From Flammeovirgaceae bacterium (GTDB taxonomy: Bacteria; Bacteroidota; Bacteroidia; Cytophagales; Cyclobacteriaceae): a stretch of DNA of 64,000 nt. The position numbers were made by a program, and so were the translations under genes. The stretch covers positions 58,868 through 122,867 of the forward strand of contig JADJMA010000012.1 of NCBI GenBank assembly GCA_016709845.1. Direction: 5' to 3'. Below the pieces are notes generated by a model. It did not search any database, was not told the origin of the DNA, and worked only from the letters and a program-made list of their open reading frames with translations. Shown here piece by piece: positions 10,667 to 20,005 of this stretch. How positions within the stretch are numbered: position 1 is the stretch's first letter; each line of letters starts with the position of its first letter.

Positions 10667-11056
10667 ATGTATCAAAAGGATTTAGATCTTGAGCGAAATT
10701 GGCAGGCGTTGTTAGGTGAGCTTGAACGACTGCTCGAAAAAAGACCCAAGGATTTGAATGGCGTTCTCTTTATAATCGGTTTGCAAGAGCTTGGGCGGGG
10801 TGCAAAAAACTTTTCAAAAGAAGAGAAACAGGATTTGATGCACATTGCTATTTGTAAAGTTTTAAGCTTAGCAGGCTATTACGAATTAGAAGGTCTGGAT
10901 GCTGATGGCTGGCCGCATTGGAAGCTGATTCAAAAGGTGCCTCATTTCGATTTATTGGAGCAGGAAAAGTTGCTTAAAATGCATGTGCTCGAATATTTTG
11001 AAAAGGAGTACAATTGGCATTTTGCTGACCCTAAAATCAATCCGCACACCACTTGA
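10667..11056 (+). CDS. Conserved hypothetical protein, 129 aa
   Basis: Predicted soluble, mainly helical protein. Recognisable segments are LEKRPKDLNGVLFIIGLQEL and GLDADGWPHW. It has no signal, metal-binding cluster or known fold that I can name. I recall similar proteins as uncharacterised in Bacteroidota. It is three bases from the CMD gene and 71 bases before the DUF4175 gene, so probably in one operon. Confidence 0.7.
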   Translation: MYQKDLDLERNWQALLGELERLLEKRPKDLNGVLFIIGLQELGRGAKNFSKEEKQDLMHIAICKVLSLAGYYELEGLDADGWPHWKLIQKVPHFDLLEQEKLLKMHVLEYFEKEYNWHFADPKINPHTT

Positions 11057-11127
11057 TTTCAGCTAACGCTGCCGCTATCTTAGTACAATTAAAAACTATC
11101 TTTAGGTCAAGTTCGTTTTAAGCAAAC

Positions 11128-14100
11128 ATGGGTGAGGGGATCAAGGGCATTGATGAGAAGTTAAACTCCTTTACACGGAGGTATTACCTAAATATTTTTC
11201 TTCGTGGAATCATTCTGTCCGCATCCATTCTGCTTGCCTATTTTTTAATCGCATCACTTATCGAGTATAATCTTTGGCTAGGTAAGGTGGGTCGATTTTG
11301 ATTTTTTCTTTCTTCTTTGCCATCACACTATTTTCTGTTTTTAAGTTTCTCCGAGAACCCATTGCGTGGTGGATTTATAAAAAGGGATTACAACAGGAGG
11401 AAAGTGCGCGAATAATCGGGCGCTATTTTCCAAACATTTCCGACAAGCTGCTAAACCTGATCCAACTTTCGTCAGAGCAAAACCGTAGCGCTTTGCTAGA
11501 TGCCGGAATTGCGCAGAAAACATTATCGGTACAAAATATTGCCTTCGAAAATGCCATTGACCTAAGGGATAATAAAAAGTATTTGAAGTATTTGATTATT
11601 CCTTTTTCGCTGATTCTTCTCATAATGATAATTAATCTGGGGATTTTTACTCAGAGCACGAGACGCATCGTTCAGTTCAATCAGGAGTTTTCACCGCAGG
11701 CACCTTTTCATTTTCAAATACAGAATAATAGTTTAACCGCGTTCGTTAACGAAGATTTTATTCTTACCGTTAAACTGGAAGGGGAAGCTTTACCCACCTC
11801 GCTTTATATTGTGTCGGGTGATCAGCGATGGAAAATGATCAATGCTGATGCTGGTGTTTTTACCTACACATTTGAAACGCTGCAAAACGAAATTGATTTC
11901 CAGTTAGAAGCATCTGGCTTTTATTCTGATGCGTACAAAATAAAATTGGTAAACCGCCCTGAGTTAACACAATTGAAAGTATCGTTAAGCTATCCGGCTT
12001 ATTTGCAATTGAAATCGCAGGAATTAAACAATGCCGGCAACCTGGAGATTCCTGAGGGAACTCAAGTAAGCTGGAGAATAGGGAGCGCCCATGCACAAAA
12101 GGCCAGTATATTATTTGGTTCCGTTGGCTCCCCTATTAATATGCAATTGATTGATAATGAGTTGTTTACTTTTGGAAAAGGTTTTAAGAATCCGGACAAT
12201 TACACGATTGTTTTAGAAAACGATCAAAGTAAAAATAAAGACCAGATTTCTTATTCGATTGCTGTTATAAAAGATCAGTACCCACAAGTGGTCGTTGATA
12301 ACCTTCAGGATTCTGTGCTGTTCAAATCCATATTACTGGGTGGGTCCATTAATGACGACTATGGGGTTACAGCACTAAAACTCAACTATCAGGTAATCAA
12401 AGGGACAAACGAGTTGCCACAAAAATCGAAAGTAATTGCTATTGAGGGGAACAGACAACAACAGAATTTTTATTTTCAATGGAAAATTGATTCCCTTGAT
12501 TTGCAGCCCGGAGATAAGTTGGTTTATCACCTACAGGTTTGGGATAACGATGGCGTAAACGGACGAAAGTCTACCCGAAGTTCAAACTACATTTTTAGCT
12601 TGCCCTCCGAGCAAGAATTGAAAACAGACATTTCGCGTCAACAACAATCGGCAGAAAATAAAATTGATAAAAGTTTACAGAAGGCCAGAGAGCTGCAACA
12701 ATCCATTGACGATGCTCAGGAAAAATTAAAGGGTAAGCAGAGTTTAGATTGGCAAGACAAAAAAATGCTGGAGGATCTGATCAAGCAAAAAGAAAAACTG
12801 GACGAAGCGATTCAGGCGCTTCAAAAAGAGAATGCCCTTTTGGAACAGAAGAAGGAATCTTTTTCAGAGGAGAGTCAGCGCATTCGCGAGAAATCTGAAC
12901 AGATTCAAAAACTAATGGATCAAATGCTTGATGAGGAAACCAAAAAACAATTTCGTGAACTCGAAAAGCTACTGCAGGAAAATGCGGATATAAACCAGGT
13001 TCAGAAAATGCTTAATAAGATGGATCGTAAAGAGATTAATCTGGAGAAAGAACTGGAAAGAACGCTGGAATTATTTAAGCAACTACAATACGATTATAAA
13101 CTTGAGCAGGCGATTGATGATTTAAAAAATCAAACGGAAAAACAGGAGGAGCTGCTGAAGAAGACGGAAAATCTAAATGAAGATAAGCCAAATAAGAAAG
13201 AGAATGAAAAGGAAGCGGATGGAGAAAAAAAGACAGCGGAGGAATTGGCTAAAGAACAAGAGCAACTAAAAAGTGAGTTTGAGAATTTTAAGAATCAACT
13301 CGATGAGTTGGATAAGTTGGGGGATGAATTGAATAAGTCGGGCGATACCCCCGATAAAGAAACTCAAGAGGCTGTGGATGAATCTCAAGAGGAAAGTAAA
13401 GAGTCTCTTGAAAAGGGCGATTCAAAAAAATCAAGTGAAAAACAAAAGCAGGCTATTTCCAAAATGAAGGAAATGCAAAAGCAAATGGAGGGAATGCAAA
13501 GCTCTATGGAGATGGAAATGGATACGCAAAACCTGGAGAGTCTGCGCCACATTATTCATGGGCTAATCAAGTTGTCGTTTGATCAGGAAAACCTGATGAA
13601 ACAATTTGCGCCCATTCAACAAACAGATCCGCTATATGTCCAATTGGGTCAAAATCAGCTAAAGTTAAAAGATGATTCTAAAGTGCTGGAAGACAGCTTG
13701 TTAGCCCTTTCCACGAAAGATCCGTTTATGGGTTCAATCGTAACGCGCGAAGTCGGTGAATTAAATGATCACATCGAAAAGGCCGTAGATAACGTAAAGG
13801 AAAGACGCAAGGCAAATGCAAGTACAGAAATGCAATTATCGATGACAAGCATTAACAATCTCGCGCTCATGCTAAACGATCATTTTGATATGATGATGAA
13901 TATGATGGCTAATGCCATGCCTGGGAAGGGAAAGAAAAAATCTGGCAACAAACCGAGTTTGGGCAAACTTCAGGAGCAATTAAATCAACAGATGGAAGAG
14001 ATCCGACAGGGGGGAAAGAGTGGCCGGCAATTATCCGAAGAGTTTGCAAAGATGGCTGCAGAACAAGAGCGAATTCGCAGAGCGCTACAGGAAATGCAAG

Positions 14101-14462
14101 AGAAGATGAAGCAGGAGGGTGGGAAAATGCCTGGAGGAGATTTACCTGGCAAAATGGAACAAACGGAGATGGATCTCGTGAATAAGCGGATAACAGAGCA
14201 AACCATACAAAGGCAAAAGGAAATTCTGACTCGGCTTTTGGAATCTGAGAAATCCATGCGTGAGCAAGATCTCGATGAAGAACGCAAGGGCGAGACCGCT
14301 AAGGATTACACCAATGAAATTCCACGAGCTTTTGAAGAATATTTAAGATTAAAAGAAAAAGAAGTAGAATTGCTGAAGACGGTACCCCCAAAACTATATC
14401 CCTATTATAAACAGGAAGTTGGGGAATATTTTAAACGAATTAAGATCCAGGAAATTAACTGA
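11128..14462 (+). CDS. DUF4175 family large membrane protein with long coiled coils (one frameshift)
   Basis: About 1110 residues. Three N-terminal membrane helices (about residues 28-50, 60-80, 155-180) are followed by a ~300-residue beta-rich extracytoplasmic part. Then comes a very long, Glu/Lys/Gln-rich coiled coil (about 490-770) and a Met/Gln-rich helical C-terminus. DUF4175 proteins have no settled function. The true start is ATG 11128 (MGEGIKGIDEKLNSFTRRYY). A T is missing at about 11297 (GATTTTGA); restoring it joins GKVGRF to LIFSFFFAI. The ATPase gene starts 11 bases downstream. Confidence 0.8.
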
Positions 14463-14472
14463 GTTGGCTAGC

Positions 14473-14875
14473 ATGAATAACATTCGCATTGAAATACCCT
14501 CTATTTCTGATAATATCAGGATGATTGAAAGCTTCATAGACAATGCTAAGGACAAATACCATTTAAATGATGATATCTACGGCAATATTATGATTGCCGT
14601 AACGGAGGCCGTTAATAATGCTATTAAACATGGAAATAAAGGCGATTCCGGAAAAAACGTTTCCCTTGTGCTTTCTCTTCAAGAGGGTATGATCAAATTT
14701 CGCATAGAAGATGAAGGTTCTGGGCTTCGATTTCCACGATCTCCCCGATCCCACTGCACCCGAAAATCTAGAGAAACCGGGCGGCAGGGGCATATTCCTG
14801 ATGAAGCATCTTGCAGATGAGGTTGATTTTTCGCAACTGGGAAAGGTTGTTGAGCTCAGTTTCTACATAGATTGA
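14473..14875 (+). CDS. RsbW-like anti-sigma/ATP-binding protein (HATPase_c_2; one frameshift)
   Basis: About 134 residues, matching single-domain GHKL ATPases of the RsbW/SpoIIAB type. The N box is EAVNNAIKHGNK, the G1 box EDEGSGFDF (after restoring the frame), and the G2 box GGRGIFLMK. Such proteins bind sigma factors or act as small serine kinases; no sigma factor or antagonist gene is nearby, so the partner is unknown. The break is near 14727 (GGGCTTCG). The stop TGA shares its A with the ATG of ybeY, suggesting translational coupling. Confidence 0.8.
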
Positions 14876-15297
14876 TGGGTAACGTCAGGTACTTCTCAGA
14901 AGGCATTTCCTTTAAAATCCCTCATCCTAGAAAAACAACTGCTTGGATTAAATACGTTATTAAGATAAATAAAGCAGAGCTCAAGGAAGTAAGCTTCATC
15001 TTCTGTTCCGACAGCTATCTCCTGGAAATGAATCAGGCCTTTCTTAACCACAATACATTTACCGATATCATAACTTTTGATCACTCGAAAGTTAAAAGTG
15101 TTATTGAGGGTGAAATCTACATAAGCGTTGAAAGGGTGGCAGAAAATGCTAATAAATTTGATGTCTTATTTGAACAAGAGATTAAGCGAGTAATGATTCA
15201 CGGAATTCTCCATCTTTTAGGATTCAATGACAAAAAAAGCATAGAAAAAGCCCAAATGCGCAAAAAAGAGGAAGCTTGCCTATCTTTGTTCAAATAA
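14875..15297 (+). CDS. ybeY: Endoribonuclease YbeY (rRNA maturation)
   Basis: 140 residues. The metal-binding motif is HGILHLLGFND, with the third ligand position changed from the classical His; I believe this variation is common in Bacteroidota. YbeY is a zinc-dependent RNase involved in 16S rRNA 3' end processing and ribosome quality control. It starts at ATG 14875, overlapping the previous stop, and is followed by the parS pair and mnmG. Confidence 0.9.
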   Translation: MGNVRYFSEGISFKIPHPRKTTAWIKYVIKINKAELKEVSFIFCSDSYLLEMNQAFLNHNTFTDIITFDHSKVKSVIEGEIYISVERVAENANKFDVLFEQEIKRVMIHGILHLLGFNDKKSIEKAQMRKKEEACLSLFK

Positions 15298-15299
15298 TT

Positions 15300-15315
15300 G
15301 GTTTCACGTGGAACA
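15300..15315 (+). other. parS-like centromere site 1
   Basis: GGTTTCACGTGGAACA matches 15 of 16 positions of the chromosomal parS consensus TGTTTCACGTGNAACA, centred on CACGTG. It lies in the 71-bp gap between ybeY and mnmG. ParB binds such sites near replication origins to seed the partition complex. Confidence 0.75.
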
Positions 15316-15341
15316 TCTCTAAATCAATTTGATGCTTTTAA

Positions 15342-15357
15342 TGTTTCACGTGGAACA
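15342..15357 (+). other. parS centromere site 2
   Basis: TGTTTCACGTGGAACA is a full 16/16 match to the parS consensus read in this direction (TGTTTCACGTGNAACA). Its start is 42 bases from the start of the first site and it ends 11 bases before the mnmG ATG, so bound ParB could also affect mnmG transcription. I found no other match in the window. Confidence 0.85.
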
Positions 15358-15368
15358 AACCCTAATAA

Positions 15369-17230
15369 ATGTTTCCAAAGTACGATGTAATAGTAGTTGG
15401 CGCGGGTCATGCCGGTTGTGAGGCCGCAGCTGCTGCTGCCAATATGGGATCTAAGGTTCTTCTGGTAACGATGAACATGAATACTATCGCCCAGATGTCA
15501 TGCAATCCCGCAATGGGGGGTGTAGCAAAAGGACAAATAGTACGAGAAATTGATGCTTTAGGCGGATTTTCGGGAATAATTTCTGACAAATCTATGCTTC
15601 AGTTCAGAATGCTGAACCTTTCTAAAGGGCCAGCCATGTGGAGTCCACGTACTCAAAACGACCGGATGCGGTTTGCAGAAGAATGGCGCCTTGCCTTAGA
15701 GCAAACTCCAAATATCGATTTCTGGCAAGAAATGGCGGTAGAACTAATCATTAAGGACAAAAGAGTTGTTGGGGTAAAAACAGCGTTGGGACTTGAAATA
15801 CTCGGTAAAGCGGTGGTTCTTACCAATGGAACATTCCTTAACGGAAAGATTCATATTGGTGAAAAGAGCTTTGGTGGAGGTAGAGCCGCTGAAAGAAACG
15901 CAACTGGACTAACGGAGCAACTGGTAAAACTTGGTTTTGAATCGGGCAGAATGAAAACCGGAACGCCTCCAAGGATTGACGGTAGAACTCTCAATTATAA
16001 ATTAATGGAAGAACAACCCGGAGATGAGAATCCTGGGAAGTTTTCTTACAGCAACACCAAGCCATTAGAAAGGCAATTAAGTTGTTGGATCACCTATACC
16101 AACGAGTCTGTGCATCGCGAGTTAGAAAAAGGCTTTGACCAATCGCCCATGTTTCAGGGTAGGATCAAGGGTCTGGGTCCTAGATATTGTCCTTCGATAG
16201 AAGACAAGATCAATCGATTTGCTGAACGAGAGCGACATCAAATATTTGTAGAACCCGAAGGTTGGAATACGGTAGAAATCTATGTGAACGGTTTTTCTAC
16301 CTCTCTTCCCGAGAACATCCAGTATCAGGCAATAACCAAAATACCTGGATTTGAAAATGCCAAGATGTTTCGACCCGGATATGCTATTGAATATGATTAC
16401 TTTCCACCTACACAATTAAAGATGAGTTTAGAGACTCAACTAATTGATAATCTGTACTTTGCTGGCCAAATAAATGGTACAACGGGTTATGAAGAAGCGG
16501 CTTGCCAGGGATTAATGGCGGGTATTAACGCGCATAATAAAATCCATGAAAAAGAGCCGTTCGTGTTAAAGCGGTCTGAAGCTTATATCGGAGTTCTTAT
16601 TGATGACCTGGTGAACAAAGGGACACAAGAACCTTATCGGATGTTTACTTCACGAGCCGAGTACCGAATCTTATTAAGACAAGACAATGCCGATCTTCGA
16701 TTAACGGAACAAGGTCACAAACTTGGGCTCGCTAAAGATGATCGATTAGATAAAGTATTGGACAAGAAAAATGACCTTGCCCGGCTTTCGCGCGAATTAA
16801 AAGAAATGCGGTTGAGCCTGAAATTGTTAATTAAGAACTCAATCAATTAAGTACTTCAGAAATCACTGAAAAGATTCCTGTTGTTAACCTTTTACGTAGG
16901 CCACAAATTGGAATGGCCGAATTAAAAAAAATTGATCCGATTCTTAAACAAAAATTAGATTCCTATTCCCAGGAAGTTCTTGAACAAGTTGAAATCTCTC
17001 TGAAGTATGAGTCGTATATTGACCGTGAAAAGAAATTGGCAGAGAAAATAGAAAGCCTGGAAGATTATAAAATCAAATCTGATTTTGATTACGACCGTGT
17101 TAAAGCTTTGTCGTCTGAGGCTAGAGAAAAACTTAAGCGCTTGCGACCCGAAACGATTGGTCAGATGTCGAGGATTAGTGGTGTTTCTCCTGCTGATGTA
17201 TCTATACTAACTGTTTATTTAGGTAAATGA
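15369..17230 (+). CDS. mnmG: tRNA uridine-5-carboxymethylaminomethyl modification enzyme MnmG (GidA; frameshift plus in-frame stop)
   Basis: FAD-dependent enzyme that works with MnmE to modify U34 of certain tRNAs. The FAD-binding motif GAGHAGCEAA is at residues ~10-20, followed by MSCNPAMGGVAKG and the NGTFLNGKIHIG signature. The first frame ends at 16850, but the rest of the family's C-terminal domain continues in another frame to 17230 (ISGVSPADVSILTVYLG), giving a normal ~620 residues. The shift is near 16817 (AGCCTG). In the second frame a TAA at 16832-16834 also interrupts EIVN-ELNQL, which a simple indel does not explain. The stop overlaps the next start (ATGA). Confidence 0.9.
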
Positions 17231-18117
17231 ATTTTGAAACGGTTAGCATTTGTCCCATCTGTTCTTGCGAACAATTCAGGCCTTATCTGGTGTCCCGAGA
17301 TTACTCCATCAGTAAAACTGATTTCACTTTACAGGAATGCGCAGCCTGCAACTTTGTAATAACCAGTCCAAGGCCAGATCACAATACCATTTCATTATAT
17401 TATCAATCGACCAACTATATTTCTCACGCCAGCAAAGGAAATAATCTAATCGATCACTTATACCTGGTAGCCAGAACCTTTACACTTCGTTGGAAATATC
17501 GCTTGGTGCGTAAGCACAAACCGGGTGGTTTTATACTAGATTTTGGATGTGGCACCGGAGCTTTTTTGCAATACATGAAAAAGCGAAACTGGATAATTGC
17601 AGGCATGGAACCTTCGGAGGCAGCCCGTGAGCAAGCGAGTAAAAATACAGAAACAAATATCTACTCCTCATTATCACAGATAGATAAACAATTTGACATT
17701 ATAACCCTTTGGCATGTACTCGAGCACTTGCATGATTTGAATAAAAATATTCAGGAGCTAAAGCGCCTTCTCGAAAAAGATGGCATTCTATTTATAGCAG
17801 TACCTAATCATAATTCGTTGGATTCAAAAAGTTATGGTGCCTACTGGGCGGGATATGATGTGCCCCGGCACCTCTGGCATTTTTCGAAACAGGATATGAC
17901 CCAATTATTAGCGAAAGAAGGATTTGAGATTATTGATACCGTCCCCATGAAGCTCGACTCGCTTTATGTATCCTTGCTTAGTGAGGGGTACAAACATCCA
18001 AAGAAATCAAGTCTCGTAAGGTTCGTTAAAGCAGTCTTTACAGGGATCAAATCAAATCTATCAGCCAGAGGTACCGGCCAATATTCAAGCATTATCTATA
18101 TCGCCAAACAAGTATGA
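17227..18117 (+). CDS. Class I SAM-dependent methyltransferase with N-terminal cysteine pairs
   Basis: 296 residues. The N-terminus has CPIC and CAAC pairs (about residues 9-12 and 38-41) that look like a small zinc ribbon. The methyltransferase core follows: ILDFGCGTGAFLQYM is motif I, MEPSEAAREQA the acidic loop region, and LWHVLEHLHDL motif IV as in Methyltransf_23-type enzymes. Similar proteins act on sugars or small molecules; the substrate here is unknown. ATGA overlaps join it to mnmG upstream and the lipoprotein downstream, so it sits in a tight operon. Confidence 0.85.
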   Translation: MNFETVSICPICSCEQFRPYLVSRDYSISKTDFTLQECAACNFVITSPRPDHNTISLYYQSTNYISHASKGNNLIDHLYLVARTFTLRWKYRLVRKHKPGGFILDFGCGTGAFLQYMKKRNWIIAGMEPSEAAREQASKNTETNIYSSLSQIDKQFDIITLWHVLEHLHDLNKNIQELKRLLEKDGILFIAVPNHNSLDSKSYGAYWAGYDVPRHLWHFSKQDMTQLLAKEGFEIIDTVPMKLDSLYVSLLSEGYKHPKKSSLVRFVKAVFTGIKSNLSARGTGQYSSIIYIAKQV

Positions 18118-19751
18118 GATCTTCCGTTATTCAGGCGATTATTTTTTATTTCATTCTGGTAGCGTGTGCCAGTCAAACTACTCCTACCGGGGGGCCGCAA
18201 GATAAGATTCCACCCGTGTTAATTTCTTCCAATCCTAAAAACGGTCAAAAAAATTTCAAAGGAAAAACGCTTGAATTAAATTTTGACGAAGATGTAAAAC
18301 TCAAGGATCCTAAAGAAGAAATTCTGATAACTCCATCACCGGGGAAGAACATAAAGTTTACGAGTAAAAAAAATAAAATAATTATTGAACCCGAAGATGA
18401 CTGGAAAGACAGCACAACCTACAGCATAACCTTTAGAGAAGGGATACAAGATCTCACCGAAGGAAATCCTGCCGAAAACCTACGCCTTGCCTTTAGCACC
18501 GGAAATGAAATTGATTCACTAAGCATCAATGGCTCCGTACAAGAAACATTTTCAGAAAAAATTCCAGAAAAAATAACTGTCGCACTTTATCAATCCGATA
18601 CCTTCGATATTTTTAATCACACACCCATATACTTTACAAAATCAGATAAAAAGGGAAAGTTTTCAATACAGAATTTAAAAGCTGGCATCTACTATATCTA
18701 TGCGTTTAATGACAAAAACAAAAACCTAAAAGTAGAAAGTAAAACGGAAAAATTTGGCTACCAGGCTGCTCCGATTGATTCACAAAAAAATTCAGACTCG
18801 TTACGCATCTCGCTCATTACAGTAGACGCAAGACCGTTACTAATCAGTAGCATCCGTCATACCAACAAAACAACCCGGGTCCGGTTTAATAAGAGTATTG
18901 ATTCAATAAATATAAGCGGAGTAACAAAACACCAGGCTGAATATATTTTAGACGACCAACATAGCGAAGTAATATTTTATCAGGCTTTTGACCTCACCGA
19001 CTCCATTGCAACAAGAATTGTGGCAAAAGATAGTGTCAATCAATTTATTGATTCAACTTTCTATATTAAGTACACAACAACCAAAATGGCACCAGAGTCC
19101 ATCTTGTTCAAAGAAATTAATTATCAATACAGCATCCCAACTAAAACATTAAGCCATACAGTAAGTTTTAACAAGCCAATAGCTAAAATCAACTTTGATA
19201 GTATTTATATCCAATTAGATACTGCGATAACTGTTTCGATGACCCCAGCTAATCTGTCCATCGACTCGCTCTATCATACGATAACCCTTTCAATAAAAAT
19301 TGAACCGCACTCTGATACCGTAAAAGGAACTAAACCTAAAAAAATTAAACCCTACCTCAGGTATGGTAAAGGCGCCTTCATTTCTTTTGAACAAGACAGC
19401 TCAAAAAGAATTTCTAAAGACATTTCCTTTCCAAAGGAAGAAGACACGGGCTTTGTTACTGGTCAAATAACCACACAGGAAAAAAATTATGAAATTCTCT
19501 TAATGACCTCGGACAATAGAATTATCCAAAAATTGATTAATCCAAAAGAAATAAAATTTGAATATCTACTTCCGCTGCAATATCGCGTTTTGATAATTAT
19601 TGACTCTAATGCAAACGGAAAATGGGATCCTGGAAATTTCTACCAAAAGATTGAACCTGAAAAGGTTATCCTATATAAATCTGAAGAAGGAAAATATACA
19701 TTCCCAATACGGGCCAATTGGGAATACGGGCCATTGATGATAAAATTCTGA
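18114..19751 (+). CDS. Ig-like (Big_5/SbsA-type) domain lipoprotein
   Basis: 545 residues with a lipoprotein signal (FILVACAS, Cys18). The block TTPTGGPQDKIPPVLISS followed by LNFDEDVKLKDP and TYSITFREGI is the hallmark of the N-terminal Big_5 Ig-like domain in a widespread Bacteroidota lipoprotein family. The rest is beta-rich with no enzyme motif, ending in NANGKWDPGNF and a Trp/Tyr tail. It is probably anchored at the outer membrane; the role is unknown. It is coupled to the methyltransferase by an ATGA overlap. Confidence 0.8.
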   Translation: MRSSVIQAIIFYFILVACASQTTPTGGPQDKIPPVLISSNPKNGQKNFKGKTLELNFDEDVKLKDPKEEILITPSPGKNIKFTSKKNKIIIEPEDDWKDSTTYSITFREGIQDLTEGNPAENLRLAFSTGNEIDSLSINGSVQETFSEKIPEKITVALYQSDTFDIFNHTPIYFTKSDKKGKFSIQNLKAGIYYIYAFNDKNKNLKVESKTEKFGYQAAPIDSQKNSDSLRISLITVDARPLLISSIRHTNKTTRVRFNKSIDSINISGVTKHQAEYILDDQHSEVIFYQAFDLTDSIATRIVAKDSVNQFIDSTFYIKYTTTKMAPESILFKEINYQYSIPTKTLSHTVSFNKPIAKINFDSIYIQLDTAITVSMTPANLSIDSLYHTITLSIKIEPHSDTVKGTKPKKIKPYLRYGKGAFISFEQDSSKRISKDISFPKEEDTGFVTGQITTQEKNYEILLMTSDNRIIQKLINPKEIKFEYLLPLQYRVLIIIDSNANGKWDPGNFYQKIEPEKVILYKSEEGKYTFPIRANWEYGPLMIKF

Positions 19752-20005
19752 ATAAGTTGTTGATAAATGTTCATAAGTGAAATCAAATTATACATCACTT
19801 AAAAATCTAAAAACCCGTCTCATTATTGTAGACAATAGTGTACCAAAAAAAAGAATTCAACATCATGTTAAATTCATCAAAACTCAATCCACATAACCCA
19901 TTTAATGTGTACTAATTCATCGTATCTTCGTTTTCAATTAAATATCATAACCATTATACCCACAATTACTCCACATTCACATAAACACCTAAGAGTTATT
20001 CACAA
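19752..20005. other. AT-rich intergenic region with DnaA-box-like words (possible origin-associated or regulatory region)
   Basis: 254 bp, strongly AT rich. TTATTCACA at 19996-20004 fits the DnaA-box form TTATNCACA. On the - strand TTATCAACA (19758-19766) and TTATGAACA (19768-19776) each differ from a DnaA box by one base. CATTATTGTA/GACAATAGTG at 19821-19840 is a near-perfect inverted repeat. A possible -7 element TATCTTCG lies at 19923-19930. I see no gene here. It could equally be an ordinary promoter region for the TPR gene. Confidence 0.4.
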
